Source: CAYNKA01 sp964397655
GTDB taxonomy: Bacteria; Spirochaetota; Spirochaetia; DTKZ01
Length of the DNA stretch: 64,000 nucleotides
Direction: 5' to 3'
Assembly (NCBI GenBank): GCA_964397655.1
Contig: CAYNKA010000007.1
Coordinates: 62,001-126,000 of the forward strand
Part shown: positions 1 through 7,833 of the stretch, piece after piece
Position numbering within the stretch: the first letter of the stretch is position 1
How the letters are laid out: every line of letters begins with the position of its first letter
Made by a program: the position numbers and the translations under genes
The notes under the pieces: generated by a model
The model's input: only the letters and a program-made list of their open reading frames with translations
Told to the model about the DNA's origin: nothing
Database searches by the model: none

Positions 1-56
1 AGGTAGTTCGCCGCCCGCCAATAGGCGTTCAAGAGATCGAAATTTTCGTTCGCCAT
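1..56 (-). CDS. xfp: Phosphoketolase, N-terminal fragment
   Basis: Only the first 18 codons are in the window; the gene continues beyond the left edge. The reading on the minus strand is MANENFDLLNAYWRAANY, and the LNAYWRAANYL block is the conserved opening of xylulose-5-phosphate/fructose-6-phosphate phosphoketolases, which cleave ketose phosphates with phosphate to give acetyl phosphate. The ATG is preceded by AAGGAG seven bases upstream, which fixes the start. The identification rests on this short but very characteristic motif, so the family is likely and the substrate preference is unknown. Confidence 0.75.
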   Translation of the reverse strand, partial: MANENFDLLNAYWRAANY

Positions 57-157
57 AAAATCTCCTTACGTAGGAAGTATGGTCCCTCTGCGTGGAGAAA
101 ACAACCATCCCGGAATCCGATCGTTCCGCCGAGAAATCTCCCTCGACGCGGGAGTGC

Positions 158-1540
158 CTATCCGCACCTCATCGTCTCGAGGAGATCCTTGCACGCCTCG
201 ATTATGGCGTCTTCGGTATCCGGACGGAAGGCGGCCGGATGCCCGTAGAATTTGAAGGCGTCGGCCGCCTCGTAACCTCCTTCGAGAAGGGCCCTCCGCG
301 TAGGCAGATAGCCGAGACTCCCGCCGCAGTAACCCGCAACGCAGGTCGCGGGGAAGGGGCTCGTCCGCTTGATCGCCGTACCGATCTCCGAGAAGAGCTC
401 GCCCGGAATCCCGGCGAAGGCGAAATCGGTGCCGAGGGCGAAGCCCGAGATCTCGGAGTCGACGCGATCCCGGAGCCTGCCTTCCTCGAGCCTCTCAATC
501 GTAAGATCCGCCCAGCGGACGAAGACGCGGGCCGCGGCCAGGGGGTCGATGTGGCTGCGAGGAGCGACGGGTGCGGCTTCCATGAGCCGGATTTCGTCCT
601 CGAGGCGCGACTTTTCCGCGATGAGCTCGGCCTTCGAGGGCAGGCCGGCAAAGCGCAGGGAGAGCTGCCTCCTCGATCTGCGAAGGCGGAGTGCCGCCAC
701 GGGCCGGGCGGCGAGCGCTGCTGCCGCGGCGGCTTCGGCGAGTTCGTATCCCATCCGTTCGATGTCCTCCTCCGTCCCTTCCCTGAATGCGGTCCCGTCC
801 GGCGTGAGGACAGCGGGCTTCACGTCGCCGCACGCGCCTTGGAGGAAGAACACCGGACAGTCTCCTCCGAGGAGGCGGCCGAGATGCTTCGCGGTCCTGC
901 CGGGATAGTCGGCGGACACGAGGAAGGAGTCCACGCTCAAGGTCGTCGGATGAACGGAATGGTTGATGAGTGCGGCCCGCGCCCGTCCCGATTCGTCCTC
1001 CAGGACGAGGACGAGCACTTCGGGATCGGCAGGGCCCTCGAAATTCGGGGCCATCACTATCCTTCCGCCTTCGTTCCTGCGGCGGTTCACGCCTATCCCG
1101 CAAGCGCCTTTCCCGGTCCTCGCCGTGCACGGAACCGCGGAACGGGAGGCTTCCGCCGCGGCGCCGCGGATGCGTCCGGCGAGAAACGAGAGGTAGGCCT
1201 CGTCAGCGCCTTCGGCCGCGAGTTCGATCGTTGCGGGTCCCGTGTGGGTGTGCGTCGCGGTGAGAACGACCTCGCCGGGGCCGACTCCCGCGCCTTCGGC
1301 CGCGGCGGCCGCGATGAAGCCGGCCTCCGCGGGCCCGAATTCGAGGAGGTCGCAGTTCACGAGGAGGAGTCGCCCGTTCCGGTCCTCGAGATGAAGGAAT
1401 CTCGCCCCCAGGGGATCGAGCACTCCCTCCGCCGGACGGTTGCGGTTGAGGTGGCCGACGAATCGGGAGCCGACCGCCGGGGTGATGTCGACCGATGCTG
1501 TTCCTGCCAGGAGGCTGGAAGACGATGTCGTCGCCCTCAT
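158..1540 (-). CDS. Neutral/alkaline ceramidase-like zinc amidohydrolase
   Basis: Predicted 460-residue protein of the neutral/alkaline non-lysosomal ceramidase family. It opens with the family's AGTASVDITP block (about residues 12-21). It carries THTHTGP (96-102), NHSVHPT (193-199), DYPG (211-214) and QGACGDVKP (234-242), matching the zinc-ligand and catalytic regions. At 460 residues it lacks the C-terminal immunoglobulin-like domain of classical ceramidases (about 650 residues), and no clear signal peptide is seen, so ceramide may not be the substrate. The ATG at 1540 overlaps the znuB stop as ATGA; a longer frame to 1669 exists but lies inside znuB. As last gene of the zinc-uptake operon it may be a zinc enzyme made with its metal supply. 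Family sure, substrate unknown. Confidence 0.8.
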   Translation of the reverse strand: MRATTSSSSLLAGTASVDITPAVGSRFVGHLNRNRPAEGVLDPLGARFLHLEDRNGRLLLVNCDLLEFGPAEAGFIAAAAAEGAGVGPGEVVLTATHTHTGPATIELAAEGADEAYLSFLAGRIRGAAAEASRSAVPCTARTGKGACGIGVNRRRNEGGRIVMAPNFEGPADPEVLVLVLEDESGRARAALINHSVHPTTLSVDSFLVSADYPGRTAKHLGRLLGGDCPVFFLQGACGDVKPAVLTPDGTAFREGTEEDIERMGYELAEAAAAAALAARPVAALRLRRSRRQLSLRFAGLPSKAELIAEKSRLEDEIRLMEAAPVAPRSHIDPLAAARVFVRWADLTIERLEEGRLRDRVDSEISGFALGTDFAFAGIPGELFSEIGTAIKRTSPFPATCVAGYCGGSLGYLPTRRALLEGGYEAADAFKFYGHPAAFRPDTEDAIIEACKDLLETMRCG

Positions 1541-2385
1541 CTTCTTCCGGCCCGCAACGACCGTATGCCCGAGGCCGCGAGGAACGACGCGCCGGCGATG
1601 ACGACCACGACCGCGCCCGAGGGGAGGTCGAGCGTCCAGCTCGCGGCGAGGCCGAGGACGGTGAAGCATGCCGCGAGGATCGTGCCGCCGAGCATCATCC
1701 CCGCGAGGTTCCTGGCGGCGTACCCCGCCGTTCCCGCCGGGAGGGTGAGCATGGCGATCACCATGACGATGCCGACGAAGGTCTGGAGAAGCACGACGGC
1801 GACCGCGGTGACCGCGAGGATGGCGAGAAACACCGCGTCGACGGGAACGCCGCGGACGCGGGCGAACTCCTCGTCGAATGAGCTCGCCTCGATCTGCGGG
1901 TAGTACCGCCAGGCGAGGAGGACGACGACGGCATCCAGCGCCGCCAGGAGAACGAGGTCCCGCGTCGAGACGAGGAGGATGTTCCCGAAAAGATAGCTCA
2001 TGGGATCGACGTATCCGGGAGTCTTCGCGATGAAGAGGACTCCGAGGCTCATGCCGATGGCCCAGAGGGCGTTGATGACGGTGTCCTCGCGCTGCTTCGC
2101 CTTGAGCGACACGAAGCCGATGATCGCGGCCGATCCGACGGCGAAGACGAGCGCCCCGGCGATCGGCGGCAGCCCCGGGACGATCTTCCTCGCCGACAGG
2201 AAGAGAGCGAGGCCGATGCCTCCGAGGACGGCGTGCGAAACCGCTCCCGCGAGGCCGGCGATGCGTCTCACCGTGACGACGGCGCCGAGCGTGCCGAAGA
2301 GGATTGCCGAGAGGAGCCCGGCGGCGAGCGCGTTCCTGACGAAGGGGACGGCCGGGTCGAGAAGCGCGGAGACGTAGTCGCTCAC
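1537..2385 (-). CDS. znuB: Zinc ABC transporter permease
   Basis: 282-residue integral membrane permease of the ABC-3 metal family (ZnuB/TroC type). It has about eight hydrophobic segments, and the conserved stretch RIAGLAGAVSHAVLGGIG lies near residues 40-60. It would form the membrane channel with ZnuC and receive zinc (or manganese) from ZnuA. The GTG start overlaps the znuC TGA as GTGA, which implies translational coupling; the stop in turn overlaps the start of the ceramidase-like gene. Metal specificity cannot be read from the permease and is inferred from the operator and the His-rich loop of ZnuA. Confidence 0.88.
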   Translation of the reverse strand: MSDYVSALLDPAVPFVRNALAAGLLSAILFGTLGAVVTVRRIAGLAGAVSHAVLGGIGLALFLSARKIVPGLPPIAGALVFAVGSAAIIGFVSLKAKQREDTVINALWAIGMSLGVLFIAKTPGYVDPMSYLFGNILLVSTRDLVLLAALDAVVVLLAWRYYPQIEASSFDEEFARVRGVPVDAVFLAILAVTAVAVVLLQTFVGIVMVIAMLTLPAGTAGYAARNLAGMMLGGTILAACFTVLGLAASWTLDLPSGAVVVVIAGASFLAASGIRSLRAGRR

Positions 2386-3185
2386 GGCGCGCCCCTTTCC
2401 GAGCAGCAGGAATCGTCGGAAAGTTCGGTGTCGTGGAGCACCTGGACGGCGGAGCCGCCGTAATGCTCGCCGGTCACGTGGGCCGCCGGAGACATGCGGT
2501 GCTTGATGACGCTCCGTCCGCTGCCCCGCTCGCCGACGCAGAACACCGCGTCCGTGAGGGACGTCACGAATCCCGTGTCGTGGGTCACGATCAGGATGGT
2601 CGCCTTGCCCTTGAGCGAGCTCAGGACCCCGTAGAGCCGTCTCTCGCTCTCGGCGTCCATGTTCGCGGTCGGTTCGTCGAGGACGAGCAGCTTCGGTTCC
2701 GCGGCGAGGGCCCGCGCCACGAGGACCCGGCGCCGCTGGCCCCCCGAGAGCGCGGCATACGGCCTTTTCGCGAGTTCCGCGACGTCCGCGAGGCCGAGTG
2801 CCCGATCCGCAGCCGCGGAGACTTCGCCGTCGTTCGGGCGGACGGTTCCCTCGAGCCTTCCCATGCGCACGACCTCTGCCACCGAGATTGGAAACACCGG
2901 GTCGTAGGAGGCGTGCTGCGGAACGTAACCGACCGCGGATCTCGATTCCTCGGGGGCTTTCCCGAATACGGTGATGCGTCCCGAGAGAGGTTTCACCAGA
3001 CCGAGGAGGAGCTTGAGCACGGTCGTCTTGCCCGCGCCGTTCGGGCCGACCAGGGCGGCGAATTCGCCCGGATGCACGTGAAAGCGCGCCTTGTCCAGAA
3101 CGAGGAAGTCGCCGTAGGAGAACGACACGTCCTCGAAGCGGATCGCGGAGCCGTGTTCCGGCGTTCTTTCGGTTTCCATGACCAT
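2382..3185 (-). CDS. znuC: Zinc ABC transporter ATP-binding protein
   Basis: 267-residue ABC ATPase. Walker A is GPNGAGKT (about residues 48-55), the signature is LSGGQ (about 145-149), and Walker B is LLVLDEPT with a following switch histidine in VTHD. It energises ZnuB. The C-terminal 40 residues extend past the ATPase core and contain two cysteines and a histidine (HDTELSDDSCCSERG), possibly a small metal-sensing tail; this is inference. The start is either the ATG at 3185 or the in-frame ATG two codons later. It lies 58 bases after znuA and overlaps znuB. Confidence 0.9.
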   Translation of the reverse strand: MVMETERTPEHGSAIRFEDVSFSYGDFLVLDKARFHVHPGEFAALVGPNGAGKTTVLKLLLGLVKPLSGRITVFGKAPEESRSAVGYVPQHASYDPVFPISVAEVVRMGRLEGTVRPNDGEVSAAADRALGLADVAELAKRPYAALSGGQRRRVLVARALAAEPKLLVLDEPTANMDAESERRLYGVLSSLKGKATILIVTHDTGFVTSLTDAVFCVGERGSGRSVIKHRMSPAAHVTGEHYGGSAVQVLHDTELSDDSCCSERGAP

Positions 3186-3243
3186 CGATCCTAGCGCAAA
3201 CCGGCCGCATCCGCAAGGGGCGGGACCGTTCCGCGGCGGTCTT

Positions 3244-4167
3244 TCAGCGTGCCGACCTCTTGAGCGCCTCGCCGATCCTCCCGAGGTTGTCGAGCCAATC
3301 AGGAGCGAGAGGATCGATCTTCGCCACGGTTCCGCCGATCGCCTTCGCTACGGTCTCCGCGGCCGCGGTTGGGAACTGCTCCTGCACGAAGATGACCTTC
3401 GTTCCGTCCTTTCTCGCCTCCTCGATCAGCCTGGCGAGATGTTTCTGAGTGGGCTCCTTGCCTCCGGTCTCGACCGCTTCCTGCCCGATGCCGAACTCGT
3501 CGAGGAAGTAACCGAACGAGGGGTGATATACGAAGACGGTCTTTCCCCTGAGCGGGGCGAGTTCCTTGGCGAGGTTATCGAACACGGCGTCCGCGTCCTT
3601 CGCGAAGGCGTCGCGGTTCGCCCGGTAGGCGGCGGCCCCGTCGGGATCGAGCGCGATGAGCTCGTTCCGGATTTCGTCGGCCATGGCCAGGGCCGCCTGC
3701 CTTCCGAGCCAGACGTGCAGGTCCTTGCCGCCTTCCTTTTCCCCCTTGCGATTCTCTTCGCCTTCGTGATCGTGGGCGGCGAGCTCGCGGTACTTCACGT
3801 TCTTCACCGTATCGACGATGGGAAGATTCGGATAAAGCGACGAGACCTTCGGCACGAGGCTTTTTTCGAAGTCCACGCCGATGACGAACCAGGCCGAAGC
3901 CTCGGCGAGTTCCCTCATCTGGCGGGGGGTGGGCTCGTAGGAATGCGGGCTCTGACCGGGTCCCACGAGGACCAAGGCCCTGACCTTCCCGCCGGATATC
4001 CTTTCGACGAAGTAGGCTTGGGGCAGGATGCTCACCGCGACGGTCTTGACCGCGGGCCGTTCGGATTTCCCGGCGTCCTTCTCCTTCGATCCGCCCTCGT
4101 ACAGACCCAACGCTAAGGCGACCGCGGCGACGACCGCGATCGCCGCGAGGATTTTTGCAGTTTTCAT
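3244..4167 (-). CDS. znuA: Zinc-binding periplasmic protein
   Basis: 307-residue metal-binding protein of the cluster A-I family that delivers zinc to ZnuBC. A hydrophobic N-terminus (residues 5-23) acts as signal or membrane anchor; no lipobox cysteine is seen. Expected ligand sites are visible: the histidine in SPHSYEPTP, one in DLHVWLG, one in VYHPSFGYF, and an acidic residue in DPLAPDW near the end. A short His/Asp/Glu-rich loop (HDHEGEE) typical of zinc-specific members sits after the first domain, although it is shorter than in E. coli. The ATG at 4167 follows GGGAGG at good spacing; the upstream in-frame ATG at 4248 lies before the promoter and is rejected. First gene of the zinc operon. 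Confidence 0.9.
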   Translation of the reverse strand: MKTAKILAAIAVVAAVALALGLYEGGSKEKDAGKSERPAVKTVAVSILPQAYFVERISGGKVRALVLVGPGQSPHSYEPTPRQMRELAEASAWFVIGVDFEKSLVPKVSSLYPNLPIVDTVKNVKYRELAAHDHEGEENRKGEKEGGKDLHVWLGRQAALAMADEIRNELIALDPDGAAAYRANRDAFAKDADAVFDNLAKELAPLRGKTVFVYHPSFGYFLDEFGIGQEAVETGGKEPTQKHLARLIEEARKDGTKVIFVQEQFPTAAAETVAKAIGGTVAKIDPLAPDWLDNLGRIGEALKRSAR

Positions 4168-4200
4168 CACGCCTCCCGAATTCGGGAAAAACCGAATAAT

Positions 4201-4217
4201 TTGCAAATCATTTGCAA
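4201..4217. promoter_or_regulatory. Fur-family (probably Zur) operator
   Basis: Perfect palindrome TTGCAAATCATTTGCAA (8-1-8). The 7-1-7 core TGCAAAT-C-ATTTGCA has the geometry of Fur-family boxes. It overlaps the last two bases of the -10 of the znuA promoter and the expected transcription start, so occupancy would block transcription. Given the operon behind it, Zur with zinc is the likely ligand. Confidence 0.8.
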
Positions 4218-4244
4218 TATATGAAGAAGGAGACGAGAAGTCAA
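4216..4244 (-). promoter_or_regulatory. znuA promoter
   Basis: On the minus strand TTGACT, 17 bases, TATATT. Transcription should begin about 40 bases before the znuA ATG, leaving a leader that carries the GGGAGG ribosome binding site. Confidence 0.7.
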
Positions 4245-4283
4245 GCAACGGCGGCCCGGTATCGAAGGATCTTTATCCCTCCC

Positions 4284-4421
4284 TCAGGCCTGTGCGAAGA
4301 TCAGGAAGGAACTTTCCGGCTCGGCCTCCGGTTTCTCCACGAGACGGTAGCCGGAGGTCTCCATGGCTTCGAGGATGGACGATTCCGTCGCCGAGTGCCC
4401 GAAGAGGCGGCCATGACCCAT
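4284..4421 (-). pseudogene. C-terminal remnant of a SAM-dependent methyltransferase
   Basis: A 45-codon minus-strand frame ending in SSILEAMETSGYRLVEKPE...SSFLIFAQA. This resembles the last strand pair of class I SAM methyltransferases (pattern: variable-A-M-E-x-x-G-Y/F-R-L-x-x...F-L-x-F). An in-frame TAA lies five codons upstream of the ATG and no methyltransferase core is found nearby, so this is read as the tail of a deleted gene. A weak AAGGA precedes the ATG, so a tiny expressed peptide cannot be excluded. The flanking bases (4245-4283 and 4422-4597) show nothing recognisable. Confidence 0.4.
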
Positions 4422-4597
4422 GCCGTTTTTTCCTTGTTATCGGATACGACGGAGGAGGGCTGCTTTTCGTGTGAAAAAAGATGCTTTGTGCGGTTCTCGC
4501 CGCGGGGACGGGAGACTGCGCCGGCTCCGCGGCGGAGCAGATCGTCGCGGAGGCCGATGCCCCCAGGCCCGACTCATGTGCGCAGATCCGAAGCAGG

Positions 4598-4623
4598 AAA
4601 AAAACCGGCCCGTAGGCCGGTTT
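4598..4623 (-). terminator. Rho-independent terminator of the RraA-fold gene
   Basis: Hairpin AAACCGGCC-CGTA-GGCCGGTTT with a perfect 9-bp stem. On the minus strand it is followed by a run of T, 31 bases after the stop codon at 4654. Confidence 0.85.
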
Positions 4624-4653
4624 CGCTCTTCGGTCCTTTTCTTCGGGAAGCGT

Positions 4654-5385
4654 CTACTTGAGCGAGAATTTCTTCGTGCTCTCCTGCCTTCTCGCCGCCA
4701 TTTCGCTCCTCCAGGCGTCGAAGTCTTTCATATCGACTCCGTCGGTGAAGTGCTTTTGGCAGTTCTTTATCACCGGCTCCTCGGACCAGGCGGCCGCCCT
4801 GCAGGCCTCCGCGAGTCTCGGCGCGACCTCGGGGGGGATCACCAGGACCCCGTGCTTGTCCGCGTGGATGAGGTCGCCCGGCTTCACCACGAGCCCCCCG
4901 ACGCAGACCGGGCAGTCTATCGCCTCGATGTGCGCGTAGGCGTGGGAGACGAGGACGCAGCTCGCGAAGTAATCGAAGCCGACGGCCTCGACCTCGTCCA
5001 GATCCCGGACTCCGCCGTTGGTGACGAGCCCGGTGCAGCCGAGGGCCATGTGCATGGAGGCCTGGACCTCGCCCCAGAGCGACCCGACCGGATCGGAGTC
5101 GATGTCCTGGATGACCGTGACCTTGTACGGCCCGGGCGCCGCCTTCACCTTCTCGTAGTAGAGGGCCTGGAGCTTCTTCTGCTCGGCCGTCGGGGGCTGG
5201 GTAGCCGACATCTTCGCGGTGATCGCGTATCCCGTGAGGCGTCTGCCGCCGTAGGGGATGATTCTCCGGATGCTGTGGTGCATGAATCCTTCGGTCCAGG
5301 CGTGGAGTCCGAAGAATTCGATCGCGTTTGAAATGGTCGGCGTGTCGAATTTCGCCAGCTCGTCCAATTGTTCTTTCGTAAGCAT
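4654..5385 (-). CDS. RraA/HMG aldolase-fold protein
   Basis: 243-residue member of the RraA family, which includes 4-hydroxy-4-methyl-2-oxoglutarate/4-carboxy-4-hydroxy-2-oxoadipate aldolases and the RNase E inhibitor RraA. The conserved TNGGVRDLDE block (about residues 123-132) supplies the arginine-aspartate pair of the metal-dependent aldolases. The preceding GLVTNGG and the later GDLIHADKHGVLVIP are also typical. The N-terminal PTISNAIEFFG opening matches the aldolase branch better than RraA, and the protein is longer than RraA (about 160). A divalent-metal class II pyruvate or oxaloacetate lyase is likely. ATG preceded by GGAGGAG; single-gene unit with its own terminator. Confidence 0.8.
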   Translation of the reverse strand: MLTKEQLDELAKFDTPTISNAIEFFGLHAWTEGFMHHSIRRIIPYGGRRLTGYAITAKMSATQPPTAEQKKLQALYYEKVKAAPGPYKVTVIQDIDSDPVGSLWGEVQASMHMALGCTGLVTNGGVRDLDEVEAVGFDYFASCVLVSHAYAHIEAIDCPVCVGGLVVKPGDLIHADKHGVLVIPPEVAPRLAEACRAAAWSEEPVIKNCQKHFTDGVDMKDFDAWRSEMAARRQESTKKFSLK

Positions 5386-5469
5386 GAAGGCTCCTCCGGT
5401 AGTTTCGCTTAGGTATCCGAAGCATCATTTTACCTGAAAGCTCTCTCTCTGGCCAGCCGAAGAAGCGCA

Positions 5470-5498
5470 TTGACAACTTTATATATATGAATTAAAAT
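5470..5498 (+). promoter_or_regulatory. Strong sigma-70 promoter of the DUF6132 gene
   Basis: TTGACA, 17 bases, TAAAAT, embedded in alternating A/T sequence (TATATATATG...AAATATATAT). The elements are identical to those of the padR promoter near 22.0 kb, which also has TATATA runs in the spacer. Confidence 0.75.
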
Positions 5499-5524
5499 AT
5501 ATATCCATGAGAGGTAAAATCGGT

Positions 5525-5683
5525 ATGATGACGATCGTGGGAGTGTTGATAGGCGGGGCCGCGGGATTCGGTCTTTATAAATTCATCGGCTGCAGGACCG
5601 GCACGTGTCCGATCACTTCGAATCCCTGGGTCAGCACAATCTACGGGGCTGTGATGGGTTTTCTGCTCACCATGGCACGCTGA
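5525..5683 (+). CDS. Small membrane protein, DUF6132 family
   Basis: 52-residue protein with two hydrophobic segments (about 4-20 and 37-50) separated by the conserved hallmark GCRTGTCPITSNP, the central motif of DUF6132 proteins. The two cysteines of GC...GTC are spaced as in the family. Function is unknown; the motif suggests a paired cysteine or metal site at the membrane surface. AGAGG lies ten bases before the ATG at 5525. An upstream in-frame ATG at 5507 has no ribosome binding site and a second ATG at 5528 is possible. It is transcribed alone from a near-consensus promoter and ends at a strong terminator. Too short for most automatic calls. Confidence 0.8.
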   Translation: MMTIVGVLIGGAAGFGLYKFIGCRTGTCPITSNPWVSTIYGAVMGFLLTMAR

Positions 5684-5707
5684 GTTCTCGAATCACGGAG
5701 GGAGACG

Positions 5708-5740
5708 AAAACGGACCGCCCGCATGGGGCGGTCCGTTTT
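5708..5740. terminator. Bidirectional terminator
   Basis: Perfect 14-bp stem AAAACGGACCGCCC / GGGCGGTCCGTTTT with a 5-base loop, with T runs on both sides. It separates the convergent DUF6132 and tctA genes. Confidence 0.9.
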
Positions 5741-5765
5741 ATAATGCGATGGTCATCGCTCCCGC

Positions 5766-7271
5766 CTAGGTAAGGTTCTTTTTGAAGCGGGCCTTGTAGA
5801 AATCCGCGATGAACGGCCGGAAGACGAAGGCGACGGTGAGGATGATGAGGATGATGCAGATGGGAGATCCCCAGAAGATGCCCCAATCGCCGTTCGAGAT
5901 GATCCTCGCCTGACGGAAAGACTGCTCCATGGTGCCTCCGACTATCCCCCCCAGGATCATGGGCGCGGTCGGTATGCCCGCCCTTTCCATGAAAAGCCCG
6001 ATGAGACCGAAGACGATGAGGATGTAGAGGTCCGAGGTGAGGTTGCTGATCACGTAGGTCCCCATGAAGGCCAGTCCGAGGACGAGCGGAAAGAGGACAC
6101 GGGCCGGGATGGCGAGGATCTGGACCAGGAGGCTCGCGAGCGGCAGGTTGATGATGACGCAGACGATGTTGCCGACGACCATGCTCGCTATGAGGCCCCA
6201 GACGATGTCGGGATGCTTGTCGAAGAGGAGGGGGCCGGGCTGAAGCCCGAGCATGATGAGGGCCCCCATCATGACCGCGGTGGTGCCGGAACCCGGGATG
6301 CCGAGCGTGAGCATCGGGATGAGGGCCCCGACCGAGGCCGCGTTGTTGGCCGATTCAGGCGCCGCGAGACCTTCGATGGCCCCCTTGCCGAACTCCTCGG
6401 GATGCTTGGAGAGGCTTTTCTCGTTGTTGTAGGACATGATGGAAGCGACCGTGGCCCCGGTTCCCGGCAGAGCTCCCACGAGGAAGCCTATGGGCATGCT
6501 TCGCAAGATCGGTTTCCAGGAGCGTTTCCAATCCTCGCGGCTTATCCAGATCTTTCCGAATTTGGTCTGCATCTTCCGCGTCCCCTCGTGGATCATCTTG
6601 AAGCTCTTGAAGACCTCGCCGAGGGCGTAGATTCCGATGATGATGATGAGGAAGTCGACTCCGCTCTGAAGCTCCATGATTCCGAAGGTGAACCGGGGAA
6701 TTCCCGAGAGTGCGTCCAAGCCGATGGTCGAGATCATGAGGCCGAAGATCATGGAGATGAAGCCCTTGATCATGGCTCCTTTCGACATGGCCGCGGTAGC
6801 CGAAAGGGCGAACACCATGAGGATGAAGTATTCCGCCGGCCCGAAGAGGATGGCGAGCTTCGACATGGGCACCGCGGTGAAGATCATGACCACGGTCGCT
6901 ATCATGCCGCCGATGAAGGAGGCTATGGCCGAGATGGCGAGTGCCGCCTCCGCCCTGCCGTTCATCGCCATGGGGTAGCCGTCGAAGCAGGAAGCGATCG
7001 CCGCTCCGTCGCCGGGGGTGTTGATCAGGATGGACGACCTGGAGCCTCCGAACATGGCGCCGTAGTAGACCCCGGCCATGGTGATGAGGGCCCCTACCGG
7101 CCCCATGGTGAAGGTCAGGGGAAGCAGGATCGCCACGCCGGTCGCCGGCCCGATTCCCGGAAGCATGCCGATGACCGTCCCGAGGATGCCGCCGATGGTC
7201 ACCCAGAGGATGTTGATGGGCTGGAGGGCGACGTGGAAGCCTATGCCGAGATTGGTGAGAATCGTTTCCAT
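5766..7271 (-). CDS. tctA: Tripartite tricarboxylate transporter, large permease
   Basis: 501-residue polytopic permease of the TctA family with about 11-12 membrane segments. The family signature GxLPGIGPATGVAILLPLTF (residues about 38-57, first G-rich motif) and its repeat GALPGTGATVASIMSYNNEK (about 262-281) are both present, as is YYGAMFGGSRSSILINTPGD near residue 70-90. It forms the sodium-coupled translocation channel with TctB, fed by TctC. ATG preceded by AAGGAGG. Last gene of the citrate operon and followed by a strong terminator, so citrate or a related tricarboxylate is the likely substrate. Confidence 0.92.
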   Translation of the reverse strand: METILTNLGIGFHVALQPINILWVTIGGILGTVIGMLPGIGPATGVAILLPLTFTMGPVGALITMAGVYYGAMFGGSRSSILINTPGDGAAIASCFDGYPMAMNGRAEAALAISAIASFIGGMIATVVMIFTAVPMSKLAILFGPAEYFILMVFALSATAAMSKGAMIKGFISMIFGLMISTIGLDALSGIPRFTFGIMELQSGVDFLIIIIGIYALGEVFKSFKMIHEGTRKMQTKFGKIWISREDWKRSWKPILRSMPIGFLVGALPGTGATVASIMSYNNEKSLSKHPEEFGKGAIEGLAAPESANNAASVGALIPMLTLGIPGSGTTAVMMGALIMLGLQPGPLLFDKHPDIVWGLIASMVVGNIVCVIINLPLASLLVQILAIPARVLFPLVLGLAFMGTYVISNLTSDLYILIVFGLIGLFMERAGIPTAPMILGGIVGGTMEQSFRQARIISNGDWGIFWGSPICIILIILTVAFVFRPFIADFYKARFKKNLT

Positions 7272-7292
7272 ATGGTATCGTGCCTCCTTGCC

Positions 7293-7769
7293 CTAGAGCC
7301 CGATCAATGGGGTCGTCGGAAGGGAGATCCCCATGAGGACGCTGAAAATGAAGTAGACGCCGACGGAGAAACTCACGCTCACGACGAGCGTCGTTTTCCA
7401 TTTCACGAGGCCGTTGAAGAAATGAAGGACCGTCGCGAGGAAAAGAAAGGTCGAGAAGACGTAGCCTATGCGTTCGAAAAGAAGGACGTATATCAGGCAC
7501 ATGAAGGCCACGATCGCTATCGATCTGCCGTAGACCGTCAGGGAGAGGGAAACTTTCCTCACCTCGTCTTTCGGCGTTTCTTTCCGCTTCATCTCTTCCT
7601 GGACGATGAGTACGGCGCCGAGGATAGTCATGAATACTCCGAGGATCGCCGGAAAAATCATCGGCGCCGTCGGTTCTCCCATGGGAGCCCTCGGCATGAT
7701 GAAAGCCTGATAGGTGTATGCGGTTCCGAGGACGACGGCGGCGATACCGGTTACGAATGTGATTGTCAT
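7293..7769 (-). CDS. tctB: Tripartite tricarboxylate transporter, small permease
   Basis: 158-residue protein with four predicted membrane helices (about 5-22, 40-57, 85-103, 115-150), the topology and size of TctB. Sequence conservation in this family is weak, so the call leans on topology plus position between tctC and tctA, 21 bases before tctA. It is needed with TctA for transport. Confidence 0.88.
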   Translation of the reverse strand: MTITFVTGIAAVVLGTAYTYQAFIMPRAPMGEPTAPMIFPAILGVFMTILGAVLIVQEEMKRKETPKDEVRKVSLSLTVYGRSIAIVAFMCLIYVLLFERIGYVFSTFLFLATVLHFFNGLVKWKTTLVVSVSFSVGVYFIFSVLMGISLPTTPLIGL

Positions 7770-7833
7770 GCCTTGTCTCCTGCTTGAAAGCGGGGGCCGG
7801 AGAATTCCTCCGGTCCCCGTGTTTCGGCGGTTC

